In this document: positions 58,901-64,000 of the stretch, one piece after another
Position numbering within the stretch: position 1 is the first letter of the stretch
Layout of the letters: the number at the start of each line of letters is the position of its first letter
Assembly (NCBI RefSeq): GCF_009870125.1
Contig: NW_022881707.1
Span: forward strand, 124,001 to 188,000
Reading direction: 5' to 3'
Length of the DNA: 64,000 bases
Source of the DNA: Drosophila pseudoobscura
Taxonomy: Eukaryota > Arthropoda > Insecta > Diptera > Drosophilidae
Program-made: the position numbers and the translations under genes
Notes under the pieces: generated by a model
Told to the model about the DNA's origin: nothing
What the model saw: the letters and a program-made list of their open reading frames with translations, nothing else
Database searches by the model: none

Positions 58901-59247
58901 TGCTTCGCCGCCTAAAACTCTTATCGGAGGATAGCCGCATTAGTTATCCGGAAGCACTACAAATCATTCGCGAATCGGCAAAGAAAAAGGTGAAAGAGTC
59001 ACATGAACAAAATGCTAGGAGATATAATCTACGCTGTCGAAAAGTTGAGTTTAAGGTTGGAGAGCCAGTACTTGCCCGCAATTTCTGCCAAAGCAATGCT
59101 AGTAAAAAGTTTAATGCAAAGTTAGCGCCGGTTTTTAATTCAGCCGTGGTATCTAGACGAGTTGGCTCATCCTATTATCAACTGGAAAACGAACAGGGTA
59201 AAAACATAGGAATATTTCACCTCAAAGACATACAAGTTCAACCCTAG
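55849..59247 (+). CDS. pol: A5 Pol, about 1130 residues, intact
   Basis: This is a complete Ty3/gypsy polymerase in the -1 frame relative to gag (first ATG in frame at 55855). The protease DSGA is at 136-139; the RT spans about 290-480 with the first Asp in LDMKHA (~376) and YLDD at 439-442. RNase H has CDAS (~587-590), ELECLAV and TDHAS (~654-658). The ADALSR boundary is near 697-702. The integrase zinc module has His789, His796, Cys826, Cys829; the core has Asp859 (LYMDLLGPY), Asp919 (TDNGSQF) and Glu954 (NASERLN). The stop is at 59245-59247. This is the only copy in the window with both gag and pol open, although its 5' LTR is truncated and split by D. Confidence 0.93.
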   Translation, partial: ASMRQMQPSEKLETGCTDRSPVSTPDQEQQLNESKPTTLKGLSEGVVAVKPDMILHQICTGIDVATQTMESKELDSENVNSGSKLIVKPKRSTVRRRAFWKKVQSVRKHLVSAVILSSDNRLYTEIMIEGQTYKALLDSGATISCLGGRAATFLEHHPKSQKCSGTVRTASNEACTVVSKLVVPIEFRKTVKEVEFFIIPALKQDVYLGVDFWKDFGLLSQLLTREGTVSCLENRDDTVMKEMPKMHSLNEEQRNQLEAVIRTFPSYECDGLGRTHLIQHSMVINAEVPVKQRHWPISPAKEKVMFEEVEKMIKLGVIEPSNSPWSSNCVLVKKGNKNRLCLDSREINKYTRKDAYPLPHIDGILSRLPPAKYITGLDMKHAYWQIPLEESSRQYTAFTIPNRPLYQYKVMPFGLTNASQTLCRLMDKVIPANLRTRVFVYLDDLLILSDDFESHLMLLREVAVHLRKANLTINIAKSHFCMREIKYLGFIIGYGQVKTDPSKIEAIKEFPVPKTVKQLRRFLGLAGWYRRFVDNYATVSCALTELLKKPKAYAWNPLANQAFEKLKQCLTSAPILSTPDFSKPFLLLCDASTVGIGCVLAQKNEEGEELPVAFMSEKLSKAQKSYSVTELECLAVIKGIKKFRAYVEGQAFEVITDHASLQWLMRQKELSGRLARWAIKLQGFSFEITHRKGSLNVVADALSRKDEVTVAEMEEQGPIVDLSAAEFKSPEYMTLIDNIRAKQNKLPDLKILNDYVYKRTEPDQGNKGVDNLSWKLWIPRELTQGVISRAHDPPNAAHSGVGKTIEKIKRYLFWPKMNKQIREYVTHCEVCRHTKHPNTVLKPPMGKPMVSDRPFQKLYMDLLGPYPRSKKGHIGLLIIVDHFTKFHFLCPLRVFTSNRVCEYLENYLFCTFGVPEVILTDNGSQFVSGAFQAFLTRFGIQHVRTAIYSPQANASERLNRSVLAAIRAYISQDHSTWDTKLPEISAALRSNIHQSTGYSPYFLTFGKNMVLNGKDYELLRRLKLLSEDSRISYPEALQIIRESAKKKVKESHEQNARRYNLRCRKVEFKVGEPVLARNFCQSNASKKFNAKLAPVFNSAVVSRRVGSSYYQLENEQGKNIGIFHLKDIQVQP

Positions 59248-59307
59248 GCAACTGTCCTTCTTCTGTTTAGGCCTCGCCAGTTAAAACTAGCGCTTCCTCA
59301 ACTGTGG

Positions 59308-61559
59308 TGTAGTGGCCAGTTGTGACTCTAAAACTCCAGCGAACAGTTTGGGAAGTATTGCCCTCGCGTTCAACATTAACTCTTCTTTTCCAAAACAAGA
59401 TAAGAGATTGATTATAAGAGAGAAGTAGTTAAAGCTTTCACTGAAGGGCTTAAGATCTAATTGAGAGAAGCAGCGTGGCTCTGTGGGAGTTATGTTTTAA
59501 AGCTTCACTAGAAATCGTACGATTTCTCCGTTAGTCGTGGAAGCTATGTGTAAGCTTTGCTCAGCATCGTATGATTTCCCCGTTGGTTGTGGAAGGTAAA
59601 GTTCCGATCGCAAGGGCTAATGCTAGTGATAAAACTTCTAGATGGATCATTGCTTTAGTGAAGCTGTACGAACTCGGAGGTATTTTTCTATGCAAATATA
59701 TATATATATCCAGTGAATTTGAAAACGTTGTGCAATCAAACACGTGCCAATTAAATTGAAGTTCTGGTGGATTGTATTATTCGGTTTGGTTTAAAGAAGA
59801 CAAGAGGTATTTGAATCGTACAATAGTGAAACAGTTTTAACAGTCTTGTATCCTAGGACTGGAAATCTTACTACGTTCGACATCGGGAAAGAGAAAAAAA
59901 GTACCAATTGACCCCTCCAATAACGAAGTCGTCAAAGTCCATCGATTTCTTAGTAGTTCTGGGAAAGACCTCGGATTTCCCAGGAACCAGCATCTACATA
60001 AACCAACGATAACTACAACCAAATAAACTAGCAAAGCCGTCCGAAGATATACTAGAGTGAAATTTGAAGTTATGTGGAGGCATACTTAAACTGATGTACT
60101 TCTTGGAGTAAGACGACAAGAATGGTCTTCTGGCGAATTCGGAGAAACTAATATGCCGCACTCGTCACCCTTCTCGCTTACGAGTTAAGCGCGCGGCTAA
60201 AGCTTTCGCACGTAGTTTCTTCGTTGTGTGTGTAGTGATTTCCAAACTGGGGAAATAAAAACATTATTCTGCTGCGATCCACACTGCCGTTTAACAGTCG
60301 TCGTATCAAAATGTACCCAACGTATCAATTTTGAGTCTCTTTATGAGATTTTCCATTTTCTTTGTTTTATTAAAGATTAAATTCCGTACTAGCTATTCAT
60401 CTTAGTTCTGTATTGTATAGACGTTAAGAGAAAAACAAACAATGTATATAATGACCCATAATTAAAATCAGCGCAAGTGAAAGCCACATAGTTTTAAGAT
60501 CAGCCGTTAAGTTGCGAATCGTCGTCGAACTGGTATGGAAATGATATAATCGGTGTTTCATCCGAATTAGAAGTGAAGACATGTATATTCATAATTTTTC
60601 TCCTTTCCTCAGAATATGTTCCCACGTCGCCCCTTGAGCTCAACGGACACGCCGGATATTTCGTATAAAGTATGAGTGAGTTACGAGCTTCCTTAAACGG
60701 AGATCTCGAGTATTTTCAAAGTATATATATACGTCTTGTAAAACTTCTATTGCGGTATGTTGAACAACCATATACATACGTGCGATAATTAAAGCCGATC
60801 GGCTAGTAATTTTTCTTTCACGCTTGCCTTCTTTTATATTATTATCATATTTTTTTCTATTCTTTCCAATTTAATTTCTTTTACGCCATATTCTCTACAC
60901 ATACACAGGTCCTATATACATATACATATACATTTATAACTAGATATAAATTGTTATTATTTCCTCTTTCTCTATCTAATTACTTTGTATTAAGTTTATG
61001 CATATCCAGAAAATCATGAAGTCCAAACCCGTAAATTTTGAATTATTAAATGATAATTAGTAGATAATAATGGAACATTAAACCTTTTGTGTTTGTCCTG
61101 AGTAGAGCCTGAGGCAGTCCGATGATCGAATAGAGATACGCTTGATTAGGGTTATGCTTTCGATTAAACGGCATACTAAAGGTAGGGAGGGTAGAGAAGG
61201 GGTCAAAGTCATCTGAGTTCCCCGAGAGCGGCGGAATATAGCCTGACTATTTGTCGGTAGTCGGTTAGCCAGTTAGTTAAAATTCCCATTCTTTTCTTTT
61301 TTTGATTTCTTTTATAGAGTTCCTTTTGAACATTAAATCAAGTGTACCTAAAACATCTTTGCGAATGTGTTCGTATGGCAAATAGGAGAGTAGGAAAGAT
61401 CCCACGACATTCCGGCGAGCTAGTTAGAGCATAGCTAGAGGTACACGTTCCGAAATCCTGCTATACTATTGGTGTCTGACCGTCAAAAAATGTAGGTACA
61501 ACCTCCATCCGTACATACAATCTCACACCTCTAAGAATAAGAATTTCTTGCGCATTACA
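59308..61559 (+). repeat. A array LTR5
   Basis: This 2252-bp LTR has two 52-bp units (59514, 59566), as in LTR1, and shares ttccaaaacaag with LTR1 (59390-59391). From about 60020 on it agrees instead with LTR3 and LTR4 (ggtcttctggcg at about 60124; tacccaacgtatc). It is therefore a mosaic. The ATTACA end is followed by CATT (61560-61563) and C gag. Confidence 0.93.
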
Positions 61560-62362
61560 CATTTCAGGGGTCGCATAAGTGTCTGCATCTCTACCATGTA
61601 TTCTTTGAACGGCTCGCCCCACTTCTGTTTCCGCATCCTCACTTCCTGCAGCAACTTCTCAAAGTATCCCCGAGGCAGAAAGTAAGCCTGGAAGCTGGAA
61701 GAGAACTCTTTCCACGTTCTCCACTGCCGATTGTTCGCCACGAACCACATCAACGCCCGCCCTTTTAGCAGCTCCGGCATCGCCCTGGGGATCAGATCCG
61801 GATCCAGACCGTATGTCTCGGCGGACCACTCGACCTGCTCCAAGAACTCGAGAGGCTTCGTCGTACCGTCGAACCGGAACGACCACTCTCTCACCTGTTT
61901 CGCCACTCTAGCGTAGTCCAGGTGTGCTGGCCGTGTGGTGGCTGGTTCGACTCTCTCCCTCTCGGTTTCTCGGCTTCGATCCCTTCCTGGGTGACGGGGC
62001 CTGCTAGGCGTTCCTGTGTGTGAGCGTTCCGGTATGGGCACTGAGAGACTCGCTATCAACTCTCTTTGTATATCGACTGGGGACCTCCACAGCGCAGCCG
62101 CGGCTGCGCCGGGTGGGGGCGCCAGGTGCTCGTACGCGGCTTGTTTATCGTCCGCCCGGGGTGTCGGCGAGGACCTGTTCGCCCGACACTCCCACACCTC
62201 TATCAGATCGGCCCACTCTGCCTCATCCTCGTGTTCCCTCATCCATTCCTTAAAGGTTCTTCTCATTTCGTCCACGGTACCCTCCAACCGCACGCCGAAG
62301 GCGTGGCCGCATTGGACAAGCTCCTCCTTTCTCAACCGATGGATCCATTGTCCCTTCCCCAT
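61560..62362 (-). pseudogene. gag: C gag, 5' part
   Basis: It starts at the ATG at 62362, about 50 nt after the primer site. The N-terminal ~70 residues (GKGQWIHRLRKEELVQCG...) look like a helical SAP-type or matrix-like module. A Pro/Arg-rich linker follows, then a Gag/capsid-like region (WSFRFDGTTKPLEFLEQVEW, ALMWFVANNRQWRTWKEF, KWGEPFKEYMVEMQTLM). The frame runs into the CATT duplication at the A array and continues at 23325. I see no stop in this part. Confidence 0.87.
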
Positions 62363-62411
62363 TCTCTCGTCTATACTCTCCCTCCCTTTGTCCTATTATT
62401 TGTCGTTGTAG

Positions 62412-62429
62412 GCCCCACGTTGGGCGCCA
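62412..62429 (-). other. C primer-binding site, tRNA-Lys(CUU)
   Basis: The minus strand reads TGGCGCCCAACGTGGGGC, perfect, 2 nt after the 5' LTR. C, A and E thus share one primer tRNA although C differs strongly in composition. Confidence 0.92.
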
Positions 62430-62431
62430 GT

Positions 62432-63300
62432 TGTAGCGAACCTGCTTTTTGGGCTCGCTTGAGTTTGCTGGGCTTGCTCAGCGGTCGGCAGATTCGCAGC
62501 AATGTATTTTTATTGTTGCCCCCAACGACAAATGATAAGACTCTCCTTTTCCTTTTGTTTGATTTTCGCTTCATTCGCAATTCTATTAGGACTTAGGGCT
62601 AGGTGTTACAGTTTCTCTTAATTACCGATCTCCACCACGCGGGGGCTCTCGTCGGGTGTGGCAGCGTCGAGGCTATTGATTGGGGCAAGTTGACCTCCGC
62701 TATTGCTTTGGTCCGCCACTCGAATCCGCACTCCACGTCTCGCACTCCCCTCCTAGCTTGCGCCGGCGTACGGGGATCTTCACTTAACTTAGACTTACTC
62801 TGGGGGGCAGGCGGGGCCTGTCTGCCTGCTGCTACACTTCACTACACTTCTTTGTTTCGTACCGAGTATCACTCTTGCGTTTCGACCGGGTCTCAACGTG
62901 CGCACGCGCTTACTTATCCGCGGGAAAAGAGACCCGCTTTGACGCCGCCGCCTCCTTTTATAGCCCCTTGCCAGGCCCCGGCTCGGCGTCGGTAGTTTTC
63001 CATCGCCGTCTCCTGGTTTCCACGGCCTTCGTAACGGGGCCTGGCCGGCGGCGTGATCCCGTGCCCTTATTTGGTCATGCGCCAGATTACTGCCGGCCCG
63101 ATCCCGCCGTTTCCTTTGCCTCTCTTGTGTCTCTTTCTCCGAGAGCAGGGCACTTCCCCTCTCGAGGCCCTTGGCCTCTTCGCCGCGTCCGGATAACCGT
63201 GGGCATCTGGCCTGACCTTCGCCTTATCCGGCCGGCCGTCAGCTTTTATCCGACTGTGCTTTTGGTCGCACTCGGCCTGTGGGAACCATGGTTCCTCACA
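62432..63300 (-). repeat. C 5' LTR
   Basis: 869 bp, with only a few substitutions compared with 15515-16383 (for example gtagcg/gtaacg at the end, gtgccc/gtaccc). ACTG follows at 63301-63304. Confidence 0.93.
62955..62962 (-). promoter_or_regulatory. TATA box of the C 5' LTR
   Basis: The minus strand reads ctaTAAAAGg in a GC-rich setting, a canonical TATA box. Transcription would start roughly 25-30 nt downstream, near 62925-62930, and AATAAA follows at 62509-62514. This is inferred from the motif and its place in the LTR. Confidence 0.7.
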
Positions 63301-63304
63301 ACTG

Positions 63305-63626
63305 TATCTGATACTCACAATCTGATACTCACAATACTCACGATACTATAGGTCTGTTTTGGTCAAACAATCCGAAATAAAATGAATTGCAGTTGCTAAA
63401 TCCGAAAACCGAGTCAAAGTATAAATTTTGAAATCTTTAACCTTTGTGCAATATTTTGCAAAAGAAAATGTGTCGTTGAAATTTTGATGTATTACCGGTT
63501 GAGCTTGGAGAACCAAGGCAAGATTTGCTTGTCTTATTAAAATAAACGGCCTATATAGTAAGACACTATAAATCCAAAATTTAATATCGCTCTGAATTGG
63601 TTTTAGATTCTAAGGCAAGTTGCCTG
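63305..63626 (-). other. Element E leader, primer-site-proximal part
   Basis: This AT-rich leader is continuous with 15035-15514 once C is removed. It begins with short ~15-bp repeats (ctgatactcacaat type, 63304-63348) and includes a diverged relative of the 110-bp leader repeat (about 63350-63405). No ORF. Confidence 0.7.
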
Positions 63627-63644
63627 GCCCCACGTTGGGCGCCA
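63627..63644 (-). other. Element E primer-binding site, tRNA-Lys(CUU)
   Basis: The minus strand reads TGGCGCCCAACGTGGGGC, perfect, 4 nt from the LTR. Confidence 0.9.
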
Positions 63645-63648
63645 TAAA

Positions 63649-64000
63649 TGTGTGGTGTACCAGAGTTTAAATATATATATGTATACAGATATATAGGCCC
63701 TCGGTATCAGCAGATGACCATGACTGACTTAAGGACGGCGTACAAATAGGGTTGGTCGTGTGCACTCTTGCTAGGCTCGGGTCTAGCTCGCCGGATGGTC
63801 GGGGTTCTTCCTCGCCTAATTGTACTATCGTACTCCACTACATTTAATTAGTGCACTTTACGGGAACTATAAGTGATTATATAAAACAAAGTAAACTGAA
63901 ATACTGATAGCGCCGACACGCCAAATAAAAGCCCTACTGAACCATTTCTATTTAGAGAGAACCTAGGTGTTGATTGTCCCTCTCTTCTGTACCATCCCTA
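63649..64000 (-). repeat. Element E 5' LTR, partial
   Basis: The LTR starts (plus-strand view) at TGTGTGGTGTACC next to the primer site and runs past the window end. A short region (gctaggctcgggtctagctcgccgga, 63769-63794) is clearly related to the A LTR (for example 592-616), which supports a common origin of A and E. Its full length is unknown. Confidence 0.8.

Larger units (their letters stand above)
23330..61559 (+). mobile_element. Element A tandem array: five LTRs, four internal regions, one outer target duplication
   Basis: In order it contains LTR1 23330-25579, A2 interior, LTR2 31101-33397, A3 interior (deleted), LTR3 35347-44255 (holding B), A4 interior (deleted), LTR4 46077-53786 (truncated, holding D), A5 interior, and LTR5 59308-61559. 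Neighbouring units share one LTR, and only the outer edges have a target duplication (CATT at 23326-23329 and 61560-61563, in C gag). Without B and D the array is about 26.1 kb. LTR1 and LTR5 share variants absent from LTR2 to LTR4: two rather than three 52-bp units, and ttccaaaacaag at the 5' end. They look like the original pair. The interior was probably added by recombination between LTRs or with circular element DNA. Confidence 0.9.
15515..63300 (-). mobile_element. Element C: GC-rich Ty3/gypsy element with third ORF, itself split by the A array
   Basis: LTRs at 15515-16383 and 62432-63300 are both 869 bp with TGT...ACA ends, and differ at only a handful of sites. The flanking duplication is ACTG (15511-15514, 63301-63304). 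The interior on the minus strand reads primer site 62412-62429, gag from 62362, the A array at 23330-61559 (duplication CATT at 23326-23329 and 61560-61563), the rest of gag, pol to 19622, a long 3' region with ORF3 at 16764-18446, and a polypurine tract at 16384-16400. C's own length is about 9.55 kb. Its high GC content contrasts with every neighbour. The few LTR differences argue for a fairly recent insertion, older than the A array inside it. Confidence 0.93.
1..64000 (-). mobile_element. Element E: old Ty3/gypsy copy that encloses the whole window
   Basis: E's own sequence survives in three blocks: 1-465 (3' untranslated end and end of pol), 10576-15514 (pol, gag, proximal leader) and 63301-64000 (distal leader, primer site, start of 5' LTR). 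The blocks are separated by A1 (duplication CTAT at 462-465 and 10572-10575) and by C (duplication ACTG at 15511-15514 and 63301-63304). Taking out each insert brings integrase codons and leader sequence back into register. The 3' LTR lies beyond base 1 and the 5' LTR is cut by base 64000. E is a sister family of A: it has the same RING-Gag architecture, a similar Pol, the same tRNA-Lys primer site and a recognisably similar LTR (tagctcgccgga occurs in both). Several frameshifts and stops show it is the oldest element here. Confidence 0.85.

Overview
The window looks like transposon-dense, gene-poor chromatin of an insect. I found no host gene, tRNA or rRNA. Everything I can support is LTR retrotransposon sequence of the Ty3/gypsy (Metaviridae) type, stacked five families deep. 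The insect assignment rests on an errantivirus-like gag-pol-env element (B), on Mdg3/Blastopia-like polymerases (A, E) and on primer-binding sites that match tRNA-Lys(CUU), tRNA-Ser and tRNA-Pro. The order of insect cannot be read from the sequence. I use the working names A, B, C, D and E.

Layout. The whole 64 kb lies inside one old copy of element E (minus strand). Its 5' LTR runs off the right edge (63649-64000) and the end of its pol is at 44-465. E was hit twice. A full-length element A copy (A1, minus, 466-10571, target duplication CTAT) split its integrase. Element C (minus, 15515-63300, target duplication ACTG) split its 5' leader. C, which is GC-rich and carries an extra ORF, was itself split in gag by a 38.2-kb block of element A (plus, 23330-61559, target duplication CATT). 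That block is a head-to-tail array of five 2.25-2.3-kb LTRs separated by four internal regions: A2 nearly intact, A3 and A4 sharing one large deletion, A5 with intact gag and pol. Two later elements sit inside its LTRs: B (plus, 36819-43420, duplication ATAT) in LTR3, and D (minus, 46440-51924, duplication TATA) in LTR4. Removing each insert and one copy of its duplication restores continuous sequence of the element below, which supports the nesting order E, then A1 and C, then the A array, then B and D.

Biology. A and E are sister families whose Gag begins with a RING-H2 zinc finger. The eight ligands sit at identical residue numbers in both, although the sequence around them has diverged. 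Gag then continues with a capsid-like region, one CCHC knuckle and a second four-cysteine motif. Pol (protease, RT, RNase H, integrase) follows in the -1 frame. C has a 560-codon, glutamine-rich third ORF where an env would normally lie. D uses a tRNA-Pro primer site and its pol ends inside its own 3' LTR. B retains only the C-terminal, membrane-anchored part of an Env-like protein.

State of the copies. A5 (54398-59247) is the only copy with gag and pol both open. A1 has an intact pol but a stop in gag. A2 has a terminal frameshift in pol. B, C, D and E each carry disabling stops, frameshifts or deletions. All alignments were done by eye, so identity statements are qualitative.
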